64,000 bases of DNA from Hyphomonas sediminis (GTDB taxonomy: Bacteria > Pseudomonadota > Alphaproteobacteria > Caulobacterales > Hyphomonadaceae), in the NCBI RefSeq assembly GCF_019679475.1, contig NZ_JAIEZP010000001.1, positions 1,240,001-1,304,000 of the forward strand, read 5' to 3'. Below the pieces are notes generated by a model. It was not told the DNA's origin, made no database searches, and saw only the letters and a list, made by a program, of their open reading frames with translations. The translations under genes and the position numbers were made by a program. The first letter of the stretch is position 1; the number at the start of each line of letters is the position of its first letter. Positions 27,866 through 37,535 of the stretch are shown in pieces.

Positions 27866-29281
27866 ATGATCCCCATTACCGAATACGCTGGAAAAGATGT
27901 TGCGGTTTACGGCCTCGGCCGGACCGGACTCAGCGCGGCCAAGGCCCTCAAGGCCGGCGGGGCGCGCGTCCATGCGTGGGACGATAATGAAGAATCGCGC
28001 GCCAAGGCCGAAGCCGCCGGCATCGCCCTCTCCGACATCAACAAGCGCGACTGGCAGACCTTTGCCGCGCTCGTTCTCTCGCCGGGCATTCCCTACAAAT
28101 ACCCGCAGCCCCACCGCCTGGTGCGCATGGCAGAGATGACCGGTGTGCCGGTGATCGGCGACATGGAACTCTTCGCCCGCGCCGTGCAGGCGCTGCCCGA
28201 GCGTGCGCGTCCGAAAGTCGTTGGCATTACCGGCACCAATGGCAAGTCGACAACCACTGCGCTGATCGGGCATATCCTGAAACAAGCCGGACGGGATGTT
28301 CGCGTCGGCGGCAATATCGGCACCGGCGTGCTCGACCTGGCTGCGCTTCATTCCAATGCGGTCTATGTTCTGGAAATGTCGTCCTATCAGCTCGACCTTG
28401 TGAAGAGCCTGCACTGCGATGTTGCTGTCTTCCTGAACCTGTCGCCCGATCATCTGGACCGCCATGGCGGCATGGACGGCTATCAGGCCGCGAAGATGCG
28501 CATCTTCCAGAACCAGACGGAAAAGGATGTCGCCGTCATCGGCTTTGATGACATCTACAGCCAGTCGATCGCCATCGGCCTTGCCGCCAAGGGGCCGCAG
28601 CATGTGGTGCAGATCTCGTCGACCTACACGCTCGGCAAAGGCATCAGCGCGGTCGATGGCCGCCTCTATGACAACCAGTCGGGCAAGGCGGAATTCGTCG
28701 GTAAGATGGATGAATGCCCGGCCCTGCTCGGCCGTCACAATTTCCAGAATGCGGCGGCTGCCTTTGCCACCTGCCGGGCGCTCGGCCTCGATCCGGGTAC
28801 CATTATGGCGGGCCTGAAATCCTTCCCCGGCCTTGCCCATCGTATGGAAGCTGTCGGCGAGATCGACGGTATTCGCTTCATCAACGATTCCAAGGCAACG
28901 AACGCCCAGGCTGCCGAACAGGCGCTGCGCTCGTTCAAGAACATTTACTGGATTGCCGGCGGTGTCCCCAAGGCCGAAGGCATCCTGCCGCTCGCGCCGC
29001 TGTTTCCCAACATCACCAAGGCTTACCTGATCGGGCAGGCCGAAGACGCATTCGCTGCCACCCTGCAGGGCAAAGTGCCCAATCAGGTGTGCGGTACGCT
29101 GGAGCGAGCGCTGGAAGCGGCGCATCGGGACGCGAAAGCGGCGGGTGAGCCCGGCGCGGTTGTCCTGCTTTCGCCGGCATGTGCGAGCTTCGATCAGTTC
29201 AAGGACTATGAGCAGCGGGGGGACGCTTTCCGCAGCCTGGTTCAGGGTATGACCCCGGTCAGCTTCAGGGTGACCGCGTGA
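27866..29281 (+). CDS. murD: UDP-MurNAc-L-alanine:D-glutamate ligase MurD
   Basis: MurD adds D-glutamate to UDP-MurNAc-L-Ala. The 471-residue protein has an N-terminal UDP-binding domain (VYGLGRTGLSAAKAL), the ATP motif GITGTNGKSTTT, the phrase VLEMSSYQLD, LNLSPDHLDRH and the C-terminal DSKATNAQA and LSPACASFDQF segments that mark MurD. It begins 10 nt after mraY and overlaps the GTG start of ftsW by four bases. Confidence 0.97.
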   Translation: MIPITEYAGKDVAVYGLGRTGLSAAKALKAGGARVHAWDDNEESRAKAEAAGIALSDINKRDWQTFAALVLSPGIPYKYPQPHRLVRMAEMTGVPVIGDMELFARAVQALPERARPKVVGITGTNGKSTTTALIGHILKQAGRDVRVGGNIGTGVLDLAALHSNAVYVLEMSSYQLDLVKSLHCDVAVFLNLSPDHLDRHGGMDGYQAAKMRIFQNQTEKDVAVIGFDDIYSQSIAIGLAAKGPQHVVQISSTYTLGKGISAVDGRLYDNQSGKAEFVGKMDECPALLGRHNFQNAAAAFATCRALGLDPGTIMAGLKSFPGLAHRMEAVGEIDGIRFINDSKATNAQAAEQALRSFKNIYWIAGGVPKAEGILPLAPLFPNITKAYLIGQAEDAFAATLQGKVPNQVCGTLERALEAAHRDAKAAGEPGAVVLLSPACASFDQFKDYEQRGDAFRSLVQGMTPVSFRVTA

Positions 29282-30429
29282 GCTACACCGCCAACGCTCC
29301 GCTTCTGCCGCGTTCGGATACATCCTGGTTCACCGAATGGCGCCGCACGCTCGATTGGGGGCTGGTTGCCGGTGCTTTTCTTCTGGCGGGCATCGGCATG
29401 ATGATGTCGCTGGCCGCTGGCCCCACTGCGGCCAACAAGCTCGGCTACGACACCTATTACTTCGTCTACCGGCAAGTCAGCTTCGCCAGCTTCGGCCTGC
29501 TCCTGATGATGGCGACCAGCATGCTCAGCCGCGCCTGGGCGCGGCGGATCGCGGTGTTGATGTTCTTCGGCGCGATCTTGCTGATGACCGCAATTCTCGG
29601 CTTCGGACACGAGGTGAACGGCGCGCAGAGCTGGTTCCGTTTCGGCGGCGCGTCGATGCAACCGAGCGAGGTGGCCAAGCCAACTTTGCTGGTGCTGTGC
29701 GGCTGGCTGCTTTCCCAGCGTGAGCGGTATCCGCAAGGCCCGTGGGCCATCGTCACCTTTGTCTTCTTTGCGGTGACGCTTGGCCTGTTCCTGCTGCAGC
29801 CGGATGTCGGCGGCGCGGCGCTTCTCTCGTTTGCGTTTGTGACAGCATTTTTCGTCAGTGGCCTGCCGAAACGATGGATCGCCATTTTTGCTGCTGGTGG
29901 AGCGGTTCTGGCTGTGTCGCTCTATCAGCTTGTGCCGAACGTCAAGCGCAGGGTCGATACGATCTTCAACCCGACCAGCGATCTCGACCGCTACCAGATC
30001 GACAAGACGCTGGAGGCGATCTCGCGCGGAGGCCTGTTCGGACAGGGGCCGGGCGAGGGGCTGGTGAAGGCGCAAATCCCCGAAGCACACACCGATTTCA
30101 TCTTTGCCGTCATGGCCGAGGAGTATGGTCTCGTTGCGATCCTCGTGCTGATGGGCATCTATGCGCTGATGGCCATTCGCGGCTTCCGCGCGGCATCGCG
30201 TATCGAAGACGGTTTTGCCCGCACGGCGGCGTCCGGGCTGTTCGCCCTGTTCGCCTTGCAGGCGATTATCAACATTGGTGTTAATCTCGCCATTGTGCCG
30301 CCAACGGGGCTGCCACTGCCATTTATCTCCTACGGAGGCTCTTCGATGGCAGGCATGGGATTGACGCTCGGCTTCGCGCTTGCTCTCGTCCGCGGGGAAG
30401 GCACAAGGAGCCGGGGACAGTATGGCTGA
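29278..30429 (+). CDS. ftsW: Septal peptidoglycan polymerase FtsW
   Basis: FtsW is the SEDS glycosyltransferase that polymerises lipid II at the septum with FtsI. The 383-residue protein has about ten membrane helices with conserved SEDS phrases: GAQSWFRFG near the lipid II site, [12 protein letters not shown], the large periplasmic loop with [23 protein letters not shown] (catalytic Asp region), [14 protein letters not shown] and [11 protein letters not shown]. The start is GTG at 29278, inside the murD stop. It overlaps murG by 8 nt. Confidence 0.97.
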   Translation: MSYTANAPLLPRSDTSWFTEWRRTLDWGLVAGAFLLAGIGMMMSLAAGPTAANKLGYDTYYFVYRQVSFASFGLLLMMATSMLSRAWARRIAVLMFFGAILLMTAILGFGHEVNGAQSWFRFGGASMQPSEVAKPTLLVLCGWLLSQRERYPQGPWAIVTFVFFAVTLGLFLLQPDVGGAALLSFAFVTAFFVSGLPKRWIAIFAAGGAVLAVSLYQLVPNVKRRVDTIFNPTSDLDRYQIDKTLEAISRGGLFGQGPGEGLVKAQIPEAHTDFIFAVMAEEYGLVAILVLMGIYALMAIRGFRAASRIEDGFARTAASGLFALFALQAIINIGVNLAIVPPTGLPLPFISYGGSSMAGMGLTLGFALALVRGEGTRSRGQYG

Positions 30430-31522
30430 TACGCCAGATTCAAAACTCGTCATTATCGCAGCCGGTGGTACGGGCGGGCACATGTTCCCGGCGCGCGCCT
30501 TTGCCGATGAAATGCGCGCGCGTGGCTGGTCCACTGCGCTGATCTCGGACTCGCGCGGTCTGCGGTATGCGGGTGACTTCCCGGCGGATTGGAAAGAAGA
30601 GATCGAAGCCGCCAGCCCCAATTTCCGCAAGCCCTGGACCGTTCCGGGCGCCGCGTTGAAGATCAATGCGGGTATTGCCCGCGCGCGGCGCGCAATGAAG
30701 CTGCACCGTCCGGCTCTTGTCGCGGGGTTTGGCGGCTATCCCGCGTTTCCCGCGCTGGCGGCGGCGCGCCGTCTTGGCGTGCCGATCATCATTCACGAAC
30801 AGAACGCCGTTCTGGGTCGGGTGAACCGGCAGTTTGCCAAACACGCCAAGCTTGTGGCCAGCGGCTTTGAACGGCTCGACCGTCTGCCACCCGGCTCGGC
30901 CCATTTGGCAATCGGAAACCCCGTGCGCGCCCCGATCATCGAGGCGGGGAAAACTTCCTATCCGTCCACGGATGAGACACTGAACATCTTCGTCACCGGT
31001 GGCAGCCAGGGATCGCGCATTATTGGCGAGATTGTGCCGCTGGCGATTGCCAATCACGTTTCGCCCCCGCTCCGTGTGCGCCTCAAGGTGGTTCAGCAGG
31101 TCCGCGAAGAACAGTATGAGATTGTCTCGAACATCTACCGCAATGCTGGCGTGGAGTGCGAGCTGTCTGCCTTCTTCCGCGATATGCCGGAGCGCCTTGC
31201 TGCGGCCCATCTTGTGATCGCCCGGTCCGGGGCGGGAACAGTCAGCGAGTTGGCGGCCGTTGGCCGGCCCTCGATCCTCATTCCGCTCGCCATCGCGATG
31301 GATGACCATCAGGCCGCCAACGCCGAAGCGCTGACAGCCATCGGCGCGGCCGACATGATGCTTGAAGCAAACACCACGCCCAGGCTGCTGGGAGAGCTGA
31401 TTAGCGCCCGGCTGGGCGACGCGGCGGATATGACGGCGCGCGCGGCGGCGGCAAAGTCTGCAGCTCGCCCGGATGCGGCCCAAAAACTGGCGGATATGGC
31501 GGAGAGGATCGCGGAGCTGTAA
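30422..31522 (+). CDS. murG: Lipid II synthase MurG (GlcNAc transferase)
   Basis: MurG adds GlcNAc to lipid I on the cytoplasmic face of the membrane. The 366-residue GT-B protein has the N-terminal [12 protein letters not shown] motif, the [12 protein letters not shown] segment, FVTGGSQGS at the start of the second domain and the UDP-GlcNAc pocket with [14 protein letters not shown]. The ATG at 30422 directly precedes the conserved N-terminus; an upstream in-frame ATG at 30380 is rejected. It overlaps the end of ftsW by 8 nt and ends 49 nt before murC. Confidence 0.97.
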   Translation: MADTPDSKLVIIAAGGTGGHMFPARAFADEMRARGWSTALISDSRGLRYAGDFPADWKEEIEAASPNFRKPWTVPGAALKINAGIARARRAMKLHRPALVAGFGGYPAFPALAAARRLGVPIIIHEQNAVLGRVNRQFAKHAKLVASGFERLDRLPPGSAHLAIGNPVRAPIIEAGKTSYPSTDETLNIFVTGGSQGSRIIGEIVPLAIANHVSPPLRVRLKVVQQVREEQYEIVSNIYRNAGVECELSAFFRDMPERLAAAHLVIARSGAGTVSELAAVGRPSILIPLAIAMDDHQAANAEALTAIGAADMMLEANTTPRLLGELISARLGDAADMTARAAAAKSAARPDAAQKLADMAERIAEL

Positions 31523-31571
31523 AGGCTAACCCGCGCCTGCCACCTGCTTTCCGAAAGGAACCGGAGTTTCC

Positions 31572-32996
31572 ATGACCTCGCCCACCCCGTTTTCCGTTGG
31601 TCCCGCCCATATCGTTGGAATCGGTGGTATTGGTATGTCCGGCATTGCCGACGTGATGCTCACCATGGGCTATCAGGTGCAGGGCTCGGATGTGGCCGAC
31701 AGTGCCAATGTCGAGCGCCTGCGCCAGCGCGGCGTGAAAGTGTTCATAGGCCACAAATCCGAGAATGTGACGGGCGCCGGAACGGTCATCATTTCCTCGG
31801 CAATCAAGCGTGACAATCCGGAAGTGCAGGCTGCGCGCGCGGCTGGCATTCCGGTCGTGCGCCGGGCCAACATGCTGGCCGAGATCACGCGCCTGAAATA
31901 CACGGTCTGCATCGCTGGAACCCACGGCAAAACCACAACCACATCGCTTGTGGCCTGCCTCCTGGATGGGGCGGGGATCGACCCCACGGTCATCAATGGC
32001 GGCATAATCCATGCCTATGGATCGAACTATAAGGCCGGGGAAAGCGACTGGATGGTGGTCGAGAGCGATGAGAGCGACGGCACGTTTGCCAAGCTGCATC
32101 CCACCTGCGCGATCGTCACCAATATCGATCCTGAACACATGGACCATTACGGCACCATGGAGAAATTGCTGGAAGCATTCGACACCTTTGTCGAGAACCT
32201 TCCCTTCTATGGTTTCGCTGTTCTCTGTACGGACCATCCTGAGGTGCAGGCACTGGCTGCGCGCGTAACCGATCGCCGCCGCATCACTTACGGCTTCAAC
32301 CTTCAGGCCGATGTCCGCGCGGTGAACCTGCGTACCGATCTCAGCGGCGCACATTTCGATGTTGAAATCCGCCGCGCCGCCGGCGACAGCCCGCGCCGTA
32401 TCGATGGGCTGACCCTGCCGATGGCCGGGGAGCACAATGTGCAGAACTCCCTGGCGGCGATCACGGTGGCGCTGGAACTTGGCGCAACCGATCAGCAGAT
32501 CCGAAGTGCGCTTGCCAAGTTCGGCGGCGTGAAGCGCCGCTTCACGGCGGTCGGCGACTGGACGCCCGTTGCTGGCGCAGATCCAGTGAAGGTGATCGAC
32601 GATTATGGCCACCATCCGGTGGAGATTGCCGCTGTGCTGAAAGCTGCCCGCGCGATGCAGGGCGACCGCACGCTGATCGCCGTGTGCCAGCCGCACCGCT
32701 ATTCCCGCCTGCAGGATCTGTTCGAAGATTTCTCCCGCTGTTTTGATCAGGCCGATCATGTGCTCGTCGCGCCGGTCTATGAGGCAGGGGAGGTGCCGAT
32801 CCCCGGCATCAGCCACGAAACGCTTGTCCGCTCTATCCAGCGCCACGGCCATCGCAGCGCGCAGACGCTGACATCGCTTTCGGATCTTCCGGTGGCCGTG
32901 AAAGAGCTGGCCGGACCTGGCGCCATGGTTGTCTGCCTCGGCGCGGGTGACATTACCCGCTATGCCGGGGAGCTGCCTGCGAAGCTGAACGGCTGA
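31572..32996 (+). CDS. murC: UDP-MurNAc:L-alanine ligase MurC
   Basis: MurC starts the stem peptide by adding L-alanine to UDP-MurNAc. The 474-residue protein has the N-terminal phrase [12 protein letters not shown], the ATP motif [11 protein letters not shown], the middle part with [11 protein letters not shown] and [10 protein letters not shown], and the C-terminal [10 protein letters not shown] and QPHRYSR segments typical of MurC. AAAGGAACCGGAG precedes the ATG. In most relatives murB, ddl and ftsQAZ follow; here the next gene is an unrelated transporter, so the cluster ends at murC. Confidence 0.97.
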   Translation: MTSPTPFSVGPAHIVGIGGIGMSGIADVMLTMGYQVQGSDVADSANVERLRQRGVKVFIGHKSENVTGAGTVIISSAIKRDNPEVQAARAAGIPVVRRANMLAEITRLKYTVCIAGTHGKTTTTSLVACLLDGAGIDPTVINGGIIHAYGSNYKAGESDWMVVESDESDGTFAKLHPTCAIVTNIDPEHMDHYGTMEKLLEAFDTFVENLPFYGFAVLCTDHPEVQALAARVTDRRRITYGFNLQADVRAVNLRTDLSGAHFDVEIRRAAGDSPRRIDGLTLPMAGEHNVQNSLAAITVALELGATDQQIRSALAKFGGVKRRFTAVGDWTPVAGADPVKVIDDYGHHPVEIAAVLKAARAMQGDRTLIAVCQPHRYSRLQDLFEDFSRCFDQADHVLVAPVYEAGEVPIPGISHETLVRSIQRHGHRSAQTLTSLSDLPVAVKELAGPGAMVVCLGAGDITRYAGELPAKLNG

Positions 32997-33089
32997 CGCA
33001 GGGTCACAGCGAAAACCGCCTTCCGCTTTGCCGTTTCCCGGATAGTCTCGCCTTCAGCTGCGCGGGCACACGCGCCGGGAGGAACTTGA

Positions 33090-34580
33090 ATGGCACAAGC
33101 TATCATGGATGCCGGCAGCGGCAGCCCTGCTCATGTTCACAAGGGGGAGGGCGGTGCGTTTGGCCGGACGGGCTTTGCCTGGGCCTGGTTCGAGGCTGCG
33201 CGCAATCCCTACTATATCCTGATCGTCATCTACGTCTTTGCGCCTTACTTCGCGCGCGACATTGTGGGCGCGGATATTCTGGCCAGCGGCAAGCTCAATG
33301 GCCTTTCCCCGGAAGAGGCACACCGGGTGGCTGGGGCGGAAGGCCAGGCAACCGTTGCCAACCTTTCGAAGACAGCCGGCTATATTGCCGCGCTGACGGC
33401 GCCCTTCCTCGGCGCTGCATTCGACAGAGGCCTGCGCCGCAAGCCTTTGATCCTGCTATGCCTGTCTCTGATCGCCTTGGTGGGTATGTCGCTCTGGTGG
33501 GCCATTCCCGGCCCGGCCGGACTTTCGACCGCCGCCATCATGGCCCTGCTGATCGCGGCTTATGTTTCCTACAGCTACAGCGAAGTGGCGCATAATTCGA
33601 TGTTGCCGGATGCGGCGCGCCTTGAGGCACTACCCGCCGTTTCGGGGCTTGGGCTCGCGCTGGGCAATGGGCTGGCAACCTTGATGTTCGTGGCCCTTGT
33701 CCTGATGTTTGCCCTGCCCGATGCGCTCGGTTGGCCATTCGCTGAGCCGTTATTCGGGATCGATACATCCCAGTACGAACAGTTCCGTATCGCCGGCCCG
33801 ATTTGCGGCGTCTGGCTCCTCTTCTCGATGCTGCCTTTTTTCCTTTATGCCAAAGATACTGGCGTGAAGGGCACCTCACCGGTCAAGGCCGTGAAAGAAG
33901 GCGCGCAGGGTGTGATCCGCACCATCCGGAAAGCGACCCACCACAAGGAAGCTTTCAAGTTCCTGATCGCGCGGACGATCTATGCCGATGGGATGTTTGC
34001 GCTCCTCACGATTGGCGCGGTCTATGTCAGTCTCTTCCTTGGTTGGGGGCTGATCGAGCTGACCATCTACGCCATCTGGGCCTCTGCCTGGGGGGTGGTT
34101 GGAGGCTTCTTCGGTGGCTGGCTGGACCAGAAGGTCGGTCCAAAGAATGCGCTTCTGATTGAGCTGGCGGCCATTGTGCTGATCCTCTTCCTGGGCCTTT
34201 CGGTCACGCGGGAGTCGGCTTTCTTCGGGCTGGTTCCGAATGTGAAAGTCTGGAACGCGCAGTTCTTCTCCGGCACGTCGGATCTGATCTATCTGGCGCA
34301 GGGCGCTCTGATTGCCGTGTTCGCAACGGCCAACATTTCGTCCAGCCGCTCGATGCTCGTGCATGTCGCGCCGCCGCATATGCGGGGAGAGTTCTTCGGC
34401 CTGTTCGCCATTGCCGGCACGGTGACGGTCTGGCTCGGCCCGCTGCTGATTGAGCAGTTCACACGCTTGTCCGGAGATCAGCGGATCGGCATGTCGGCGA
34501 TCGCGCTGCTGTTCTTCCTGGGCTTTGCGATGCTTCTGACTGTCCGGTCTGTTCCGCCGGCGCAGGCGACCGAGGGTTAG
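33090..34580 (+). CDS. UMF1-type MFS transporter (Atg22-like)
   Basis: A 496-residue protein with about twelve membrane helices that resembles the UMF1 family related to Atg22. Features are an N-terminal FAWAWFEAARNPYYILIVIYVFAPYF segment, the YIAALTAPFLGAAFDRG loop of helix 2-3, and SYSEVAHNSMLPD. The C-terminal half has SSRSMLVHVAPPHMRGEFFGLF, also typical of the group. Distant relatives export amino acids, but the substrate here is unknown. GGGAGGA precedes the ATG. It follows murC by 93 nt without an obvious terminator, so some read-through from the dcw operon is possible. Its stop overlaps the convergent TadE-like gene by four bases. Confidence 0.87.
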   Translation: MAQAIMDAGSGSPAHVHKGEGGAFGRTGFAWAWFEAARNPYYILIVIYVFAPYFARDIVGADILASGKLNGLSPEEAHRVAGAEGQATVANLSKTAGYIAALTAPFLGAAFDRGLRRKPLILLCLSLIALVGMSLWWAIPGPAGLSTAAIMALLIAAYVSYSYSEVAHNSMLPDAARLEALPAVSGLGLALGNGLATLMFVALVLMFALPDALGWPFAEPLFGIDTSQYEQFRIAGPICGVWLLFSMLPFFLYAKDTGVKGTSPVKAVKEGAQGVIRTIRKATHHKEAFKFLIARTIYADGMFALLTIGAVYVSLFLGWGLIELTIYAIWASAWGVVGGFFGGWLDQKVGPKNALLIELAAIVLILFLGLSVTRESAFFGLVPNVKVWNAQFFSGTSDLIYLAQGALIAVFATANISSSRSMLVHVAPPHMRGEFFGLFAIAGTVTVWLGPLLIEQFTRLSGDQRIGMSAIALLFFLGFAMLLTVRSVPPAQATEG

Positions 34581-35194
34581 CTCGTCGGGCCGAAGGCTCC
34601 GGAACTGGCGCCGCTGGTGATGCGTTCGATCTTCGAAACCCGGCGTGGGCGAAGATAGAACGTGTCCGACAATGTCATCGAGCTGTCGATCACAACGGTG
34701 ATGCCATCCCGGTAGTCATACTCCACCTCGGTGAGAATGACCGAGCCGGGGGAGGGAACGATGCCCGAAGGCACATCCACAACCGAGTCGACGACCCGCG
34801 GGGTCATCTTGTACCCATCTGACCAGGCGACTTTCTTCTGCCCGTCGCCGCTGTCCACGATCGAGGTGATCCGCATACGTGTATCCGAGGCGCTATAAGG
34901 TTGCATCAGCACGGCGGCGGCATTGTAAAGCTCGTGCATGTCATCATCGCTCACCGAAGCGAGACGCGATGTCAGGTCACCCAGGCTGGCGGCTGTCGCC
35001 GTAACGCGGCGGTCTGCGCGCATCAGAAGGCTGAGTTCGATACAGCCGAAGAAGATCAGCACCAACAGCGGTGCGATGAACGCGAACTCAACCGCTGAGA
35101 CGCCATCCTCATTCCGGAGGAGACTTTTCAGGCCCAGCTTTCGGGGCGCATTCTTGCGGCGCAGGCGCGCCTCGAAATAGCGATTGAACATCAT
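34577..35194 (-). CDS. TadE/TadG-like minor pilin protein
   Basis: This protein of about 205 residues starts with a basic stretch (FEARLRRKNAPRKLG) and then a TadE-like segment at about residues 28-55 (EDGVSAVEFAFIAPLLVLIFFG). That segment has a Glu five residues into the hydrophobic part, as in pseudopilins processed by the prepilin peptidase. The rest is periplasmic, mixed beta. Such proteins are minor subunits or assembly factors of Flp/Tad pili. The start overlaps the stop of the upstream TadE-like gene (ATGATG at 35189-35194). The match is to the family signature only; it could equally be called TadF/TadG-like. The gene belongs to a minus-strand group opposite the main cpa genes. Confidence 0.82.
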   Translation of the reverse strand: MMFNRYFEARLRRKNAPRKLGLKSLLRNEDGVSAVEFAFIAPLLVLIFFGCIELSLLMRADRRVTATAASLGDLTSRLASVSDDDMHELYNAAAVLMQPYSASDTRMRITSIVDSGDGQKKVAWSDGYKMTPRVVDSVVDVPSGIVPSPGSVILTEVEYDYRDGITVVIDSSMTLSDTFYLRPRRVSKIERITSGASSGAFGPTS

Positions 35195-35757
35195 TCGGAT
35201 TCGCTCCCGAAAGGCTCGTTGCGGAAGACGGCATTGGTCTGCAGCAGATGCTTGTTGCCGGTCATATTGGCCAGCGGCATGGTCAGGCCCGGCGTCAGCA
35301 GGTCCCACTCATAGAAAACGCGCACGGCAACCACGTCGTTGGGGCCGCCGGGATTGAAGCCAAAGCCTTCATCCTGCAGTTCGCCTGCAGTGTTCAGCGG
35401 CGAAGCGGTTGGCGTGTTGCTGAAGCTGTCGACTGTCTGCACGTCGATGTGCAGGCGGGTCTCGCAGTCCATCATGTCCATGAGTTCCGAGCAGACCAGT
35501 TCCTTGAACTGTTCGGACGTCATGGAGACTTGCTGGGCGGCGCCTGTGCGCAGCGGGCGGGACGCTTCGACAACACCATGATCGAGGATCGCCGACATGA
35601 TGAAGATCATGCAGACCTCAAGCAGGCCGAAGATGAGGAAGAAGAAGGGGGCCGCAATCAGGGCGAATTCAACGGCCGCCACACCGCGCTTGTCGTCCGC
35701 AAAAGTGCGGAGGCGAGCATGCAGGCGCGCAGCCAGGCTGAAACGGTTGGTAAGCAT
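35191..35757 (-). CDS. TadE-family minor pilin protein
   Basis: This 188-residue protein has the TadE signature at about residues 25-50 (KRGVAAVEFALIAAPFFFLIFG), with the Glu at the start of the hydrophobic segment, followed by a periplasmic domain with Cys93 and Cys101 (VCSELMDMMDCE) that may form a disulfide. It is expected to be a prepilin-peptidase-processed minor subunit of the Flp pilus. The ATG at 35757 is preferred over an in-frame GTG at 35775 because GGGGGA lies at Shine-Dalgarno distance. It forms a two-gene unit with the following TadE/TadG-like gene, which overlaps it by four bases. Confidence 0.88.
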   Translation of the reverse strand: MLTNRFSLAARLHARLRTFADDKRGVAAVEFALIAAPFFFLIFGLLEVCMIFIMSAILDHGVVEASRPLRTGAAQQVSMTSEQFKELVCSELMDMMDCETRLHIDVQTVDSFSNTPTASPLNTAGELQDEGFGFNPGGPNDVVAVRVFYEWDLLTPGLTMPLANMTGNKHLLQTNAVFRNEPFGSESE

Positions 35758-35861
35758 TAAAAGCCATTCCCCCACTGGGATCAGCTTACAGCTCTATCAG
35801 GTTCCGGTTTTTGGCAGGTTGAACAGGTCGATGAAATTTCACCGACCAGGCCTGCAAAGGC

Positions 35862-36311
35862 CTAGTTGGAGCCGCCTTCGGTCAACGCCTGGGTGCGCAG
35901 CTGCTGGCTGATCAGGGCATTGAAGTAACTCGGATCGTCACCCACGCTCATGGTGGAGCGGCAGACGGGGGCGCAGTCATAGGTGCGCGTCTGGCCGGCG
36001 CGGTTAACCGAGACGAGGTTGGCCGAATTGGCCGTCACGACAATATCGCCGCTATAGATTTGGTCGCCTGCCTTGTTGAACACCAGCAGGTTGGTCGTGC
36101 CATAGCTTTTGCCTGTGATGAAGATCAGCCGGTCATCGTGTACGGCGACATCGGCGATGTTCTTGTTGCCGACAACGATGCTGGCGGCCGAACCGTCCAG
36201 GCGCAATGGGATCGTTTTGGACGCCTCTATTGAAAGTTGCTCGGCGCTTGCAGCCGCGCCGACGGCAAGGCTGGCAATCATCACAAGGGCAGTTTTCGCG
36301 GCGAACTTCAT
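35862..36311 (-). CDS. Stand-alone CpaC/secretin N-domain protein
   Basis: This 149-residue exported protein has a signal peptide (MKFAAKTALVMIASLAVGAAASA) and a single domain of about 75 residues that resembles the N-terminal pilus domain of CpaC-type secretins (SKTIPLRLDGSAASIVVGNKNIADV, then KSYGTTNLLVFN). A Cys pair (DCAPVC) and a short tail follow. The pore-forming secretin part is absent. The full-length secretin CpaC in this locus has the same N-domain, so this could be an accessory that docks to the pore. It lies upstream of the TadE-like genes on the minus strand, divergent from flp. Confidence 0.82.
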   Translation of the reverse strand: MKFAAKTALVMIASLAVGAAASAEQLSIEASKTIPLRLDGSAASIVVGNKNIADVAVHDDRLIFITGKSYGTTNLLVFNKAGDQIYSGDIVVTANSANLVSVNRAGQTRTYDCAPVCRSTMSVGDDPSYFNALISQQLRTQALTEGGSN

Positions 36312-36615
36312 TATACGGAGGCTCCGGTACGGATTTCAGGGACCGTCGCTTATTTTGGTTTCCCATTTCCTAATGCAGGGGGAGCTTGCGCCGTTTGCCT
36401 GGGCGGCGAACCGGAATCGTCATCGCCTATACTAAGGAATCGCGCGCGCAAGGTGCTTCTCGGGGGGAACTGAAACGGTAAACAACCCCCTGATTTCGCT
36501 TCACGAATTTTCTTTTCGCGGAAACGAGATCTCAGGAATGCTCCTGTAGAACCAACACTGTTCCGGGAATAAAAGTTTCAAGCCGGAACTGTCAAACGCA
36601 TGATGGGAGTTTCCA
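36312..36615. other. Divergent promoter region ahead of the Flp pilin gene
   Basis: This 304-nt region lies between the minus-strand N-domain gene and flp. No gene is seen. It is AT-richer than the flanks near 36500-36600 and should hold the pilin promoter. I found no convincing CtrA (TTAA-N7-TTAA) or sigma54 motif in it. Confidence 0.5.
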
Positions 36616-36777
36616 ATGTTTGCACGTTTTCTGAAAGACGAGTCGGGCGCAACTGCAATCGAGTACGGCCTGATCGCCGCTCTGATCGCTGTCGCCATCA
36701 TCGGCGGTGTCACCGCTCTCGGTAACAACGCTGAAGCAACGTTCCAAACGGTTGCTGGCAAGATGGACCAAGCCTAA
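36616..36777 (+). CDS. Flp-type major pilin
   Basis: This 53-residue protein is too short for usual length cut-offs. It reads MFARFLKDESGATAIEYG and continues with a hydrophobic helix (LIAALIAVAIIGG) and a short tail ending KMDQA. The phrase ATAIEYGLIAALIA is the Flp/PilA signature. Cleavage by the prepilin peptidase is expected just after the Gly in ESG, leaving the Glu at position 5 of the mature pilin. GATGGGAG precedes the ATG. A strong terminator follows directly, so the pilin mRNA is separate from the downstream cpa genes, which fits a highly expressed subunit. Confidence 0.96.
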   Translation: MFARFLKDESGATAIEYGLIAALIAVAIIGGVTALGNNAEATFQTVAGKMDQA

Positions 36778-36805
36778 TCGCTTGCCTTCTTGGCTAGAAT
36801 TGAAG

Positions 36806-36834
36806 GAGCCGCCGGTCTTCCGGCGGCTCTTTTC
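36806..36834 (+). terminator. Rho-independent terminator after the pilin gene
   Basis: A perfect 10-bp GC-rich stem (GAGCCGCCGG at 36806-36815 with 36820-36829) closes a TCTT loop and is followed by TTTTC. It lies 28 nt past the pilin stop codon. Confidence 0.92.
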
Positions 36835-36921
36835 ATTTGATCCGCGCGCAGCGTTTCAAGGCTTCTTTCAGTCTTTTGGCGCAGATTGGCGCCCTTAGGA
36901 GTTGTGGATGGGAGAAGCCAA

Positions 36922-37437
36922 ATGGTCCTAATGTTCCTCGGAGCGATATTTCTGGGCCTGTGCGTTCTGGCGGCTCTTTTTGACGTCAATCAACTCAAGA
37001 TCCCAAACTGGCTCAACCTGACGCTTGCGGCGCTGTTTGTTCCGGCTGCTGCCGTGTCTGGCCTGCCATTGGAGATCATTGGCGGCCACCTGATGGCTGG
37101 CGCGCTGGCCTTCCTTATTTCCTTCGGTCTGTTTGCCTTCCGCATTTTCGGGGGAGGGGACGCAAAGATGATCCCTGCGGTGGTCTTGTGGGTGGGGCCA
37201 GCTGCAGCGCTGATGTTCACGTTCAAGATGGCTATTGTCGGCGGTATCTGCGCTGTCCTTGTCTTGGCGGTGCGCCGTACCGCGCCTGCTGAGGCCATTC
37301 CGGGCTTCATGCGGGCGCCCTTCGAACCGAATGCTGGCGTGCCCTATGGTGTTGCAATTGCTGCAGGGGCGTTGCTGGCCGGGGCCGGTTCTCCGCTCCT
37401 GGCTGATCTCTTCCTGGCCGCAGGATTTACCGGTTAA
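36922..37437 (+). CDS. cpaA: Prepilin peptidase CpaA (TadV)
   Basis: CpaA cleaves and may methylate Flp-type prepilins at the inner membrane. The 171-residue protein has about five membrane helices. The two aspartates of the type IV prepilin peptidase family are in the cytoplasmic loops: the first in the phrase FDVNQLKIPNW and the second in GGGDAKMIPAV. The ATG at 36922 has GGGAGAA upstream; a TTG at 36886 in frame is less likely. It lies between the pilin terminator and cpaB, with a 98-nt gap before cpaB. A CtrA-like half-site overlaps its stop codon. Confidence 0.94.
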   Translation: MVLMFLGAIFLGLCVLAALFDVNQLKIPNWLNLTLAALFVPAAAVSGLPLEIIGGHLMAGALAFLISFGLFAFRIFGGGDAKMIPAVVLWVGPAAALMFTFKMAIVGGICAVLVLAVRRTAPAEAIPGFMRAPFEPNAGVPYGVAIAAGALLAGAGSPLLADLFLAAGFTG

Positions 37438-37448
37438 CTATCCTTTAG
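37434..37448 (+). promoter_or_regulatory. Weak CtrA-box-like sequence before cpaB
   Basis: TTAA-CTATCCT-TTAG differs in one base from the CtrA consensus TTAA-N7-TTAA and overlaps the cpaA stop codon, 88-102 nt upstream of cpaB. In Caulobacter pilus genes depend on CtrA. Chance occurrence is quite possible. Confidence 0.25.
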
Positions 37449-37535
37449 GCGGCGCGTGCAATTTTCCGAACAGTATGAATCGGCTGGCCGTGTGCGTTTA
37501 CCTTTGCACGCGGAATTCGGAGGGAGTGGCGCCAC

